Assembly (NCBI GenBank): GCA_022072125.1
Contig: JAJVIH010000016.1
Location: 105,205 to 169,204 of the forward strand
Reading direction: 5' to 3'
Source of the DNA: Myxococcota bacterium
GTDB taxonomy: Bacteria > Myxococcota > JAJVIH01
DNA: 64,000 nucleotides
Shown here: positions 44,156-53,987 of the stretch, in pieces
Layout of the letters: every line of letters begins with the position of its first letter
Numbering within the stretch: the stretch's first letter is position 1
Position numbers and translations under genes: made by a program
Notes under the pieces: model-generated
Told to the model about the DNA's origin: nothing
Databases searched by the model: none
Seen by the model: only the letters and a program-made list of their open reading frames with translations

Positions 44156-45769
44156 TCAGGTGGCCGCGGGCAGATCGCGATCCCCGCCGCGCCCCCGTTC
44201 CATTTGAACACCCTTCGCCCGTTCGACCGACGAGGCCAGTTCTTCCTTGCTCAGACCGCTCGACAAGCTAATGGTGGTGGACTGGCGCTGCCCGGTCTCC
44301 ACGTCATGGGCCGATACATTCACGATGCCGTCGGTATCAATTTCAAAGACAACCTCGATGGTCACCTCGCCGCGCGGGGCGATGCGGAATCCGGAAAACT
44401 CGAACTCGCCAAGCAGTTCGTTTTCATCGGACCGCCGGGATTCTCCCTGGTGGACACGGATGCGCACCTTGTCCTGGAAGTCGCGCGAGGTGGTGAAGGT
44501 GCGGGTTTTCTCCACCGGCAGCGGGGTGTTCTTGGGGATGATCGGTTCGCAGTAACCGCCGACGGTGGCGATCTGCAGCGTGAGCGGGGTCACGTCCAGC
44601 AGCACCGCCGCCCGGGTGGTTTCCACCAGCGCGCCGCCCTGGATGGCGGCCCCCATGGAGACCACGAGGTCCGGGTCCACATTGGTGAGCGGCGCCTTGC
44701 CGAAATAATGCTCGACCGAATTGCGGACCAGCGGAAGGCGGGTCGGACCGCCCACCATGATGATATCGTCCACCCCGCGCACATTGACGCCCGCGGCGCG
44801 CACCGCCTCGTCCACCACGCGGAAGGTCTTCTGGATCAACTCGAAGGTCAGCTCCGTGAATTTCTGCGAGGTCATGCGCTCGGCCAGGTCGTATTCCCGG
44901 CCGTCCGGGCCGCGGCAAACCTTGGGAATGACAATATCCGTCGCGTCCTTGGAGGACATGGCGATCTTGGCGCGCTCGGCGGCGTCCTTGAGCTTCTGCA
45001 ACGTGATCTTGTCCTGCCGCAAGTCAATGCCCGTCTTCGCCAGGAACTGCTCCGCCAGCCAGCCCATGACGCGAAGGTCAAAGTCGTCGCCGCCCAGGTA
45101 GGTGTCGCCCGCCGTGCCCAGCACCTGAAAGACATCGCCGGAAATATCCAGCACGGAGACGTCAAAGGTGCCGCCGCCCAGGTCGTAGATCACCACTTTC
45201 TTGGACGCGCCTTCCTGAGCGCCGAAGCCGTACGCCAGCGCCGCGGAAGTGGGCTCGTTGATGATCCGCAGGACATCCAGCCCGGCGATTTTGCCGGCGT
45301 CCTTGGTGGCCTGGCGCTGGTTGTCGTTGAAATAGGCGGGGACGGTGACAACCGCCTTGTTGGCCGGATAGCCCAGGTAGTTTTCCGCGATGGATTTCAG
45401 CTCCTTGAGAATCATCGCGCTGATCTCGGGAAGGCTGTAGGTATTGTTGTACACCCGGATGCGGACAGAGGAGTTGGGGCCTTCGACAATTTCGTACGGG
45501 CAAAAACTCTGGGCTTTTTTGACTTCCTCGGAGAAGAAGAAACGTCCTATCAAACGCTTGGCGGAAAAAACCGTGTGTTCCGGATCCAGCAGAATGCGGC
45601 GCTTGGCTTCATTGCCGACAATGACCCGTCCGTCTTCCATGAAACTGACCACGGAGGCATGGGTGGCTTCGCCCCATTCATTGGGAATGACTTTGGGCTG
45701 GCCATTTTCGATGATGGACACACAGGAATAAGAAGTGCCCAGGTCAATCCCGAGTACAACGTCGCTCAT
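44156..45769 (-). CDS. DnaK/Hsp70 paralogue without the C-terminal lid
   Basis: A 537-residue protein with a full nucleotide-binding domain ([74 protein letters not shown]) and a beta-sandwich substrate domain ([40 protein letters not shown]). It ends about 30 residues later ([20 protein letters not shown]), so the alpha-helical lid of canonical DnaK (about 640 residues) is absent. With the adjacent J-domain protein it forms a specialised chaperone pair rather than the housekeeping one. Start ATG 45769 is favoured over the longer frame. Confidence 0.9.
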   Translation of the reverse strand: MSDVVLGIDLGTSYSCVSIIENGQPKVIPNEWGEATHASVVSFMEDGRVIVGNEAKRRILLDPEHTVFSAKRLIGRFFFSEEVKKAQSFCPYEIVEGPNSSVRIRVYNNTYSLPEISAMILKELKSIAENYLGYPANKAVVTVPAYFNDNQRQATKDAGKIAGLDVLRIINEPTSAALAYGFGAQEGASKKVVIYDLGGGTFDVSVLDISGDVFQVLGTAGDTYLGGDDFDLRVMGWLAEQFLAKTGIDLRQDKITLQKLKDAAERAKIAMSSKDATDIVIPKVCRGPDGREYDLAERMTSQKFTELTFELIQKTFRVVDEAVRAAGVNVRGVDDIIMVGGPTRLPLVRNSVEHYFGKAPLTNVDPDLVVSMGAAIQGGALVETTRAAVLLDVTPLTLQIATVGGYCEPIIPKNTPLPVEKTRTFTTSRDFQDKVRIRVHQGESRRSDENELLGEFEFSGFRIAPRGEVTIEVVFEIDTDGIVNVSAHDVETGQRQSTTISLSSGLSKEELASSVERAKGVQMERGRGGDRDLPAAT

Positions 45770-46164
45770 AGGGGTCCCCGACCGCCAAAACAGAACACGG
45801 TCCAAACCACAAGTGGTTGGAACTGTTCAACAATTTGTGCTGACAAAACGCCAGCATGACATCCTAGAGAACGGCTGGTGGAAAGTCAAAAGACCATGAC
45901 CGCTCACCGGAGGCTGTTCCCCGGCTTCCTGACGGCTATTTTTATCCCAGTGTTTGGCAACCTGCAAATGCAGGGGGGGGGCTCCCCTCAATGCCGCCGG
46001 TGGTTGTGGTTCCGCCTGCGGTTCCGGTTATCCGGCCGCTTCCGCGCCATCGCCCGATACCCCACGGCCCGGTGTTTCAACAGGGGGCGCTCTCCACTTC
46101 ATCGCCATGCGTTCCGGACACCCCCGGCGTGAGGTATTCACCGGACAAACCACCCTTGGGTATT
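45770..46164. other. 395-base gene-free region
   Basis: It contains an AACCAC-AA-GTGGTT inverted repeat (45805-45818) just upstream of the DnaK-like gene, a G9 tract (45973-45981) and no supportable gene. No CIRCE element was seen. Confidence 0.5.
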
Positions 46165-46566
46165 TCATGGTTGCCGGGTTCGCCGGGATTTGCGGGTGCT
46201 GGAGAGCTTGGGTGATTTGACGGCGGTGGTGATGGAGGGCGTCCAGCCAAAGCGGATCAAATCCACCCGCCCGGAATCGTCGAATTCCACGCCTTCGGCC
46301 TCCAGCAGCGCCCGCTGCAATTCGGGCCGGTGGATATCTCCGCCCGGGGACACGCGGCCCTGGCTGTTGATCACGCGCTGCCATGGCGCGCGGCGGCGCC
46401 GGGCGTCCGGCGATTCGCCCAGCGCGCGCAGGGCCTGCCCCGCCTGGCGGGCCCAGCGGGGACTGCCCGCATAAGTGGCCGCCTGGCGATAGGTGATCAC
46501 CCGCCCCTTCGGAACCTGCAGGACAATGGCGTACACGCGGTCGGCGAAATCCGGCGGCAGGGACAT
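46165..46566 (-). CDS. Alkyltransferase-like (ATL) DNA repair protein
   Basis: A 133-residue protein from ATG 46566: FADRVYAIVLQVPKGRVITYRQAATYAG, then RRRAPWQRVINSQGRVSPGG. This is the DNA-binding domain of O6-alkylguanine transferases, but the catalytic PCHR is PWQR, so the acceptor Cys is Trp. This is the hallmark of ATL proteins, which bind O6-alkylguanine and recruit nucleotide excision repair. It has a polar Lys/Arg-rich tail and starts two bases after the preceding outer-membrane-type gene. Confidence 0.92.
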   Translation of the reverse strand: MSLPPDFADRVYAIVLQVPKGRVITYRQAATYAGSPRWARQAGQALRALGESPDARRRRAPWQRVINSQGRVSPGGDIHRPELQRALLEAEGVEFDDSGRVDLIRFGWTPSITTAVKSPKLSSTRKSRRTRQP

Positions 46567-46567
46567 G

Positions 46568-47103
46568 TCATTGCTCTGGCGGCTCCAGTTCCTGCCACAG
46601 CGGCAGGCTGACGCCAGCGGTGATGAGGGTGACCACCCCGGCTTTGGAGTCCGGCGTGAAGGGCAGTTGCACCTCCGCCTGCAGGCGCGCGACGCTGAGG
46701 AAATGTAGTCCGGCGGCCAGCCGGATGGCGCCGTCGGCGCCCGGCTCCCGGAACCACGCCCGCGCGCCCACGCCCGCTTCAAAAGCCGGTCCGAAATAAT
46801 TCAGCGATCGCGGCATCAGCGACATGCGGACCGAAGGCATGAAGGTCAGATGCAGGCGATCATGGGTCTGCATGGTCAACGGAAACAGCACTCCCCAGTT
46901 GACCAGCGACAGCGGCAGGAACTGCAGTTCATATTCCGCCCCGGCGATGGCGCCGCAGCAGGTGGGCGTGAAGGTTCCGCCGGCCTTGACGCCAAAGGCG
47001 TGGGACATCACCGTCCCGCTGCCGGTGCGCACGGTGTCGGCGCGGGCCGGACCGGACCCGCCCAGCAGGAAGAGGAGGCAGGCCCCCAATGCCGCCATCC
47101 GGA

Positions 47104-47107
<4 letters not shown>
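46568..47107 (-). CDS. Predicted outer-membrane beta-barrel-like protein
   Basis: A 179-residue protein with a signal peptide ([23 protein letters not shown]) and alternating strands with Gly/aromatic turns ([63 protein letters not shown]). This is compatible with a small beta barrel. No family is recognised. It overlaps ruvB by 4 bases and precedes the ATL gene by one base, so all three are co-transcribed. Confidence 0.7.
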
Positions 47108-48138
<1,031 letters not shown>

Positions 48139-48195
48139 CGCGGCAGTTATCGCAGATGCTGAACATCCGGGCAAGAGTGCGTCAGGCGGGCGGAT

Positions 48196-49326
48196 TTACT
48201 GCGTCCTGACGTTGAAGCATCCGTACTGGTGCCCGGAGAAAATCTTGACTCCGCCATTGGTCTTGTACCGGTCCAGGTAAAAGATCAGGTTGACCTCGTT
48301 GACGCGCGTGGCAAGGCCGTCGCCCGACAGACCCAACACGTCCACATAGGCCCAGCCTTCCCAGATGTCGCCGGCGAAGCGATCATTGAATCCATTCAGG
48401 AAGATCACGGGTTCCGCCGCCCCGGTTTCATTCACGGTGATGGGCAACGGCTGGTTGCGCAAGGGGGCGCTGGTCTGGATTTTGATGCTGACATCCCGCG
48501 AGCCGTCGCCGCTCCATCCATCCAGGTAAGCGGTGAAGCCGGTGGGGGTGGCGTCCAGATTGGGCCGGATTTCCGGCAGAATGCGTCCGCCGCCCTTGCC
48601 CGCGGCGATTGCGGGACCCGATCCGGACCCCGCCTGAAGAATGATCGCGGAATTGGCCTCGCACTTCACGTTGGGGCGGGAGCCGGGAGTAAATGCCTGG
48701 GATTTGCCCAGCACGGTTTGACCGGGTTCCACGCCCGGACCCGTGGTTCCCGCATCGGAGGGCGCGCCGCCGGCCGTTCCGGTTCCGCCGCCGCCGGTGA
48801 CAGGGCCTCCCCCGGCGCCCGCGCCGCCGCCCGCATCCGGGGTGGGGCGTCCATCGCTGCGCACCATTTCAATTTTCGCCCGGGCGCTGGACCACATGGT
48901 GGCGCAATCCACATACACCGTTTCCCTGCTGGTGGTCGCCAACAATTCCACCGACCCGCCATTCTCGGCGTTCATGACCACTTCCACGCTGAACGGCTTG
49001 TCTCCTCCCGCCAGGACTTTGATGTCTCCGCTTCCGGGGATGAAATGGGAGCGGGTGGTGGAACAGGTCACGGTGTCCTGGCTGGGATCGCTCCCCAGCG
49101 GCAGGCCGCTGAAGTTTTTCCCCAGCACCCGGATGCGCGTGCGGGACTGTCCGTCGGCCGGCATTTGCGGCGGATTGGCGACCAGCCGGAGATCGGCCTG
49201 ACTCTTCGCGCCGGCGTCCGGGGCGCCGGCCGTGGCGCCGGTGGTGGTTTCGTTGCACGCCGCCAAGACGGCCATCCCCGCCAGGAAGGCGAACCCAGAA
49301 GCAAATCGCATGGTGATCCTCTTCAT
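48196..49326 (-). CDS. Lipoprotein, tandem paralogue A
   Basis: A 376-residue protein from ATG 49326: signal peptide with lipobox LAAC, then TTTGATAGAPDAGAKSQADL linker. The N-terminal domain has LVANPPQMPADGQSRTRIRVLGKNF and DTVTCSTTRSHFIPGSGD, an invasin/Ig-like pattern. A Gly-rich linker follows, then a C-terminal beta-rich domain ending GVKIFSGHQYGCFNV. The N-terminal domain is clearly homologous to the gene upstream (49527-50633), a local duplication. It is probably periplasmic or surface-exposed; function unknown. Confidence 0.8.
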   Translation of the reverse strand: MKRITMRFASGFAFLAGMAVLAACNETTTGATAGAPDAGAKSQADLRLVANPPQMPADGQSRTRIRVLGKNFSGLPLGSDPSQDTVTCSTTRSHFIPGSGDIKVLAGGDKPFSVEVVMNAENGGSVELLATTSRETVYVDCATMWSSARAKIEMVRSDGRPTPDAGGGAGAGGGPVTGGGGTGTAGGAPSDAGTTGPGVEPGQTVLGKSQAFTPGSRPNVKCEANSAIILQAGSGSGPAIAAGKGGGRILPEIRPNLDATPTGFTAYLDGWSGDGSRDVSIKIQTSAPLRNQPLPITVNETGAAEPVIFLNGFNDRFAGDIWEGWAYVDVLGLSGDGLATRVNEVNLIFYLDRYKTNGGVKIFSGHQYGCFNVRTQ

Positions 49327-49473
49327 GAAGATGGTTCCCGCTTCGCGCCTTGCAAAGTATCGGTCCAGGAATCTCTTCCGGTCAATAAATGAATGGAACG
49401 CCTGACATGGTTGTGGCTTCCGGCGGCGGGGAAAACCCCATCCCGGAAGGACGCGGCGGGAAAAACGCGGATG

Positions 49474-49503
49474 AAAAAAACCGGCGGCCATAGGCCGCCG
49501 GTT
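49474..49503 (-). terminator. Rho-independent terminator between the two paralogous lipoprotein genes
   Basis: CCGGCGGCC (49481-49489), ATA loop, GGCCGCCGG (49493-49501), extended by two A-T pairs and followed on the minus strand by seven T. It ends the transcript of the 49527-50633 gene, so the two paralogues are transcribed separately. Confidence 0.85.
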
Positions 49504-49526
49504 GCAGGAGGACCGATCTTGCCGGA

Positions 49527-50633
49527 TCAGCCGCCGTCTCCCGGATCGGGCGGGGCGGGATCGTTATAATTGAAGCAACCGGCGTAGGTTGCCACGTAGT
49601 TGTCTTTACCACCCGTGGTGCTCAACTCATAGGCGTCATACACCCACGTGGCGAGGAATGATTCGGGTATGATCTGAGGCCCTGTCCGTCTGCCGCTGGG
49701 GCGCACCTTGAACCGGTTAAAAGTCACGCTTCCGCGGACCTTGCCATGGTTGTAGTTGGCGGAAATTTTCATTCCGCTATTGATATCCCCTGACACGTCA
49801 ATGGATTCGTTTTCCTGGTACTGATCAATCGGCTTTTCCGACTTCACCGCCAGAATGAACAAATTGCCATTGCCGGACTGAATTCCCACCGCCATCGTGG
49901 GGCCATTGACCTGACCGCTATCCACCGGCTGAATAAGAGGACCACCCGTCCATTCCGCCTTGGTGACATTGCCGTTGGCGGGAATCTGATAGACCAACGC
50001 TGAATTGGGGTTATTGCACTGGATTCCCGACTGGGAGAAGTTCAGGTTGAGAAGAGCCCCTTCTTTTCCCTGATCCTTTTTGCTGGGGTCAAATGTCCCC
50101 GTTCCACCGCCCCCGCCTCCAGCGGGAGGGGCTTTGGTGGGATCGGGAAGAATCTTCACCTTGGCGACCGCGGTGATGTTGTAGTTGGAGTGGCATTCGA
50201 TATCAATGTCCAGCGACTTGGCGTTTGCCGGCAAGTCAGCAAGGGTCACCAGTTCCACCGAGCGATCCTTGGTGCCGGTGGCCGTGGAGTTGTACTTGAT
50301 CCGGACGTAGTACGGCTTGCCTTCCTCGCCCGCTCCGGCTTCCACGTCCGGGTTGCCCTCGATGATGAAATGCGACCGGTCCGTATAACAGGACACGATG
50401 TCATTGATGTCCGTGCCCAGCGTGGCGCCGCTGGCGTCTTCCCCCAGGATGCGGATGCGGGTGCGTGACTTGCCGTCCGCAATCATTTGCGGCGGGTTGG
50501 GGACAATGCGCAAGGTGGCCTTGCTTTTCGCCACTCCGGCGTCGGGCGTGGTTGGAGTCACACTATCGCTGCCACACGCCGCCACGATGGCCACGATGGC
50601 TCCCGCTGTTGCTGCCTGCTTGAACAGATTCAT
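49527..50633 (-). CDS. Lipoprotein, tandem paralogue B
   Basis: A 368-residue protein from ATG 50633 (GAGAGG 7 bases upstream). Lipobox VAAC, short PTTPDAGVAKSKATL linker, then LRIVPNPPQMIADGKSRTRIRILGE and DIVSCYTDRSHFIIEGNPDV, matching paralogue A almost position by position. A Gly-rich hinge precedes a C-terminal domain with VTFNRFKVRPSGRR and ending AGCFNYNDPAPPDPGDGG. GC content is somewhat lower than its neighbours. No recognised function. Confidence 0.8.
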   Translation of the reverse strand: MNLFKQAATAGAIVAIVAACGSDSVTPTTPDAGVAKSKATLRIVPNPPQMIADGKSRTRIRILGEDASGATLGTDINDIVSCYTDRSHFIIEGNPDVEAGAGEEGKPYYVRIKYNSTATGTKDRSVELVTLADLPANAKSLDIDIECHSNYNITAVAKVKILPDPTKAPPAGGGGGGTGTFDPSKKDQGKEGALLNLNFSQSGIQCNNPNSALVYQIPANGNVTKAEWTGGPLIQPVDSGQVNGPTMAVGIQSGNGNLFILAVKSEKPIDQYQENESIDVSGDINSGMKISANYNHGKVRGSVTFNRFKVRPSGRRTGPQIIPESFLATWVYDAYELSTTGGKDNYVATYAGCFNYNDPAPPDPGDGG

Positions 50634-51101
50634 CGGATCACCTCTCGCGGGCGGATCTCCCCACCCGTTGTATGTGTCAGGTTAGCAAACTCCAGGCTCA
50701 AGTCCAGAAAATCAACCTGTTCGATCCCTTTCAATCTCCGGTTTCGGCCTGAAGGAACGGCAAATAGCCGCGAAGCCGGCATCCCCTCGCAACCCGCGAA
50801 TCCCTCCCCATTGCTTGCACAATCGCGCGCCCCCTGGGCTCTCCAGGCGGCTTCCCCCAACTCGCGGTTCCCGTTCCCAGTTCGATCTCCGGTGTCCGCC
50901 TCCGCTGCCGTGAGGCAGCGGAGGCGGACCTCCATGCGAGCATGGGCGCATCACCCGGACGAATCCGGGCGCCCAACCGCGGGGCGTCGTGTCCCCTGCC
51001 GCTCCGCAAGAATGGGAGAGGGATGCCGTCCGCGGGCGTTCGCCTTCCGGAAGAAGGCCCGGGATTGTCGAATCCCGCCCGCCTTTGGCAATCTGTGTCC
51101 G
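50634..51101. other. 468-base gene-free divergent region with a large hairpin
   Basis: No supportable gene. The long plus-strand frame running into the kinase gene is low-quality and lacks a ribosome site. The only structure is the hairpin at 50894-50929. Promoters for both divergent genes are expected here but none is clear. Confidence 0.6.
50894..50929. other. Perfect 16-bp stem hairpin with GTGA loop
   Basis: GTCCGCCTCCGCTGCC (50894-50909), loop GTGA (50910-50913), GGCAGCGGAGGCGGAC (50914-50929), with no mismatch. As plus-strand RNA the loop is a GNRA tetraloop (GUGA). No T run on either side and flanking genes diverge, so it is not an ordinary terminator. Confidence 0.85.
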
Positions 51102-52148
51102 ATGGCCAATCTCTTTCAGCACCAGGAGCCGCCGGGCGCCGGTACGCCGCCGCTTCCGCGCTTCGCCGGATTCGAGTTGTTGGGACCGGCGTGTTACGGC
51201 GGCATGGGCGAAGTATTGCTGGCGAGGAGGATCGGGGAAAACACCCTGCTGGCGTTGAAGCGCCTCTCTCCGGAACTGGCCGGAACCCCGGAACAGCGGA
51301 GGTTGTTCATCCAGGAAATGGCCATCGCCAACCGGCTGAAGCATCCGCATGTTGTTCCGGTGCTGGAAGCCGGTTTTTCGGACGAGCAGCTCTGGTTGAG
51401 CATGCCGTGGATCGGCGGAGGCGACCTGCGCGCCCTGCGAATCGCCTGCGGCCCTGCTCCCTTGCCGGCCGTGCTCCATGTCCTGCGGGCGGTGGCCCAG
51501 GCATTGGATTACCTGCACCAACTGGAGCCGCCGCTGATCCATGCCGACATCTCCCCCGGCAATATCCTGGCGGATCGGGACGGGCATATCTGGCTGGCGG
51601 ATTTCGGCGTGGCCCGCGCGCTGGGCGCCGCTGGAAAAATCCGGGGGAAGGCCGGTTATCTGGCGCCCGAACTGTCCAGCGGGGGGCGGCCCACGCCCGG
51701 AATGGATATCTACGCCCTGGGCGCGGTGGCCGTGGAGTTGATCGCGCCAGATTCCTCGCCGGGGGAAGGAAGCGCCGGCCAGCGCCTGGAGGTCATCCGG
51801 GACCGGTTTCCCGGAATCTGCGCCCTGCTGGAGAAAATGCTCGACGCCGATCCTGCGCGGCGTCTGCCAGATGGGGCGGCGGTGCTCCGGGAACTGGACC
51901 TGTCGCCGCGGGCCAGTTCCGGCTTGTTCGAGGCGGGCCGGCAGGAATTTCTGGAGTGGTCGGCGCCGTGGCGGGCCAGGCATCCGGCGCCCGCGCCGCC
52001 TCCGGAGCAGGCGGAATCCGCCGCCGGGAGAAAGATGGAGTCCGCATCAAACACCGGCGCATGGACATGGGGCTGGATCGCCGCGGCGGCGCTGGCGACA
52101 GGCGTCCTCTGGCTGGAATTGTGGTTGAACCCTTTTCCGCCGCCGTAG
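51102..52148 (+). CDS. Eukaryotic-type Ser/Thr protein kinase with C-terminal membrane anchor
   Basis: A 348-residue protein from ATG 51102. Gly-rich loop CYGGMGEVLLARR, ATP-binding Lys53 (LLALKRL), catalytic loop HADISPGNIL (Asp149, Asn154), DFG at 167-169 and APE-like APELSSGG. All catalytic residues are present though HRD is HAD, so it is probably active. The C-terminal helix (GWIAAAALATGVLWLELWL) anchors it to the membrane with the kinase in the cytoplasm and almost nothing outside, so it has no extracellular sensor. Substrate unknown. Confidence 0.9.
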   Translation: MANLFQHQEPPGAGTPPLPRFAGFELLGPACYGGMGEVLLARRIGENTLLALKRLSPELAGTPEQRRLFIQEMAIANRLKHPHVVPVLEAGFSDEQLWLSMPWIGGGDLRALRIACGPAPLPAVLHVLRAVAQALDYLHQLEPPLIHADISPGNILADRDGHIWLADFGVARALGAAGKIRGKAGYLAPELSSGGRPTPGMDIYALGAVAVELIAPDSSPGEGSAGQRLEVIRDRFPGICALLEKMLDADPARRLPDGAAVLRELDLSPRASSGLFEAGRQEFLEWSAPWRARHPAPAPPPEQAESAAGRKMESASNTGAWTWGWIAAAALATGVLWLELWLNPFPPP

Positions 52149-52182
52149 CGCCGCCTCCTTGCGTGGCGGCCTGTGGCCGCGG

Positions 52183-52740
52183 CTACCGTGGAAGGGGGCC
52201 GGGTTCGCGCTTGTGGAGTTCGCGGAGGATCTGTCCCAGGCGGACCGCGATGATATCTTCCACCGCCAGCCGCACCGCGTTCGGAGAGCCGGGAATCACG
52301 AACACCGGTTTGCGTCCGGCGACTCCGGCGGTGGCCATGCTCATCAGCGTCACCGTGCCAATTTCCTGGAAACTCAGCCAGCGGAACACCTCGCCAAAGC
52401 CGGGCAGTTCCAGATCGAACATCTCCCGCATGGTGCGGACGGTGCAGTCGCGCGGGGAAATCCCCGTGCCGCCGGTGCTGACGACCGCCTCGACCCCGGG
52501 ATCGGACAAGAGGCGTTTCATCAGTCCCCGGATTTCGTCCGCGTCGTCATGCACCAGGCTGCGGCCCTGGATGACATGACCAGCGGCTTCCAGCAGTTCC
52601 GCGGCCCTCGCGCCGGAGATATCGGTGGATGTGGTGCGCGAGTCCGACACCGTGATGACATGAACCCGCGCCGATTCATACGGGCGGCTGCGGTCGCGGT
52701 TGGTCTTTTCCTTCGCCAGGATGTCCTTCCAGTCGCTCAT
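52183..52740 (-). CDS. moaB: MoaB/MogA-type molybdenum cofactor biosynthesis protein
   Basis: A 185-residue protein from ATG 52740: VHVITVSDSRTTSTDISGARAAELLEAAGH, VVSTGGTGISPRDCTV and FVIPGSPNAVRLAV, the MoCF-binding fold that adenylates molybdopterin. An N-terminal extension of about 25 charged residues precedes the domain. It overlaps the upstream glycosyltransferase gene by 4 bases. No other moa/moe genes are in the window. Confidence 0.93.
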   Translation of the reverse strand: MSDWKDILAKEKTNRDRSRPYESARVHVITVSDSRTTSTDISGARAAELLEAAGHVIQGRSLVHDDADEIRGLMKRLLSDPGVEAVVSTGGTGISPRDCTVRTMREMFDLELPGFGEVFRWLSFQEIGTVTLMSMATAGVAGRKPVFVIPGSPNAVRLAVEDIIAVRLGQILRELHKREPGPLPR

Positions 52741-53948
52741 GGCGCTTCCTCCACGCGGCGGGCGGGCTTCCACATGCGCGCTTTCGCCTCGCCGGTGATC
52801 CAGCGCGCCAGTTCCGCCCGGATGGTGTTGGGCAGATAGTTCCGCGCGGTTTCCGCCGCGCCCCGGCTGGCGTCACGCCAGCGTTCCCCGTCTTTCAGCA
52901 GGGCGATACACGCCTGTGCGAACTCGCCGGCGCCGCTGGCGCCGGAGCATCCGGGCGCGCGGGCGGGAAGTCCGGCCAGCCCCGCCGGAGTCGAGACCAC
53001 GGGCGTTCCGCGGCCCAGCGATTCAATGACCTTGCTGCGCATGCCCGCGCCCAGCCGCGCCGGCGCGATGCTGATCCGGCCTGAACGGAGAATGGCGTCC
53101 GTATCCGGCTCGTTGATCCGCCAGCGGATGGCGGGGTGATCGGGAAGCAGCTTCTTCCAGTTTTCCGTCAGGACCGGACAGAAGGCTTCCAGCACGGCTT
53201 CTGGCGCTTCCGCCTGGATGATCGGCCAGACGGCTTCCCCGAACCATGTCAGCCCCTCGCGGTTTGGCTCGTGATCCAGGTTGCCGATCCAGATGATGGA
53301 TGGCGGGGGAATCTCCTCCCGCGGCCGCGGATCGTCCACGCCGCAATCCAGCGGCGCCACGGGCGTTCGCCGCGTGCGAAGGAACGGCGTCAACGACTGG
53401 CGATCCTCCCGGGTCAGGCAGATGGCGCCGGACAGCCCCGCCGTCCGCTCGAATAGAAACGCGCCATGGCGCAGCGCCTCGGCCCGGTGATGCCACTTCC
53501 GGCCGGAGTCCAGTTTCGCGGCGCGCCAGCGGGCCAATACATTGCTTTCATGAACATGAAGCCACTGCACGGGGGCCTGTGCGGCCGCGCGGTGCAGCAG
53601 CATGGACTCGTGATCAAACACCGCCACATCGGCGCGGGCGTTTTTGCTCCACGCCTCCAGCGCGCGCGTGAACGCCGGGGAGGGAAAAGGCTGGTGGATT
53701 TCCGGCAAGCCGGGCTCGCGCGCGCCGGAGGCGGGCAGGGGAATCGCAATCACGCCCACCCCCGTCCTCTCCAGCGCGGCGATGGCCCCGGCGGCGGCGC
53801 GTTCTTGCCACCCGTGGACAAAACATGCCACATCCACCCGGGCGCCCTGCTCCAGCAGCGCTTGGAGAAGCGCCAGGGTGCGGCGCGCGCCGCCGCTGAC
53901 CCCAGGCTGGGGCAGGGCGGGCGTGAGAAGAAGGACGTGCGGAAACAT
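52737..53948 (-). CDS. Glycosyltransferase, GT4-like
   Basis: A 403-residue protein with a GT-B layout: N-terminal VLLLTPALPQPGVSGGARRTLALLQALLEQGARVDVACF, linker, and C-terminal SIIWIGNLDHEPNREGLTWFGEAVWP, then RISIAPARLGAGMRSKVIESLGRGTPVVSTPAGLAGL, the GT4-type donor-binding region. It probably adds a sugar to a lipid- or envelope-linked acceptor. It is divergent from a second, similar glycosyltransferase 39 bases away; both show the same D(Y/H)xPN(R)xG region, so they may act on one glycan. Confidence 0.88.
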   Translation of the reverse strand: MFPHVLLLTPALPQPGVSGGARRTLALLQALLEQGARVDVACFVHGWQERAAAGAIAALERTGVGVIAIPLPASGAREPGLPEIHQPFPSPAFTRALEAWSKNARADVAVFDHESMLLHRAAAQAPVQWLHVHESNVLARWRAAKLDSGRKWHHRAEALRHGAFLFERTAGLSGAICLTREDRQSLTPFLRTRRTPVAPLDCGVDDPRPREEIPPPSIIWIGNLDHEPNREGLTWFGEAVWPIIQAEAPEAVLEAFCPVLTENWKKLLPDHPAIRWRINEPDTDAILRSGRISIAPARLGAGMRSKVIESLGRGTPVVSTPAGLAGLPARAPGCSGASGAGEFAQACIALLKDGERWRDASRGAAETARNYLPNTIRAELARWITGEAKARMWKPARRVEEAP

Positions 53949-53987
53949 GGCTGGCCGGATTCAAGAGTTGCGGCAGAGGTGTAATCC

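Noticed and set aside
43379-45859. 826-codon plus-strand frame opposite cvpA, J-domain and DnaK-like genes
   Set aside because: It crosses three real genes antisense and reads as a shadow (repeated Gly/Gln/His/Arg segments).
45770-45900. CIRCE or heat-shock operator before the DnaK-like gene
   Set aside because: No TTAGCACTC-N9-GAGTGCTAA; the AACCAC-AA-GTGGTT repeat is too short to call.
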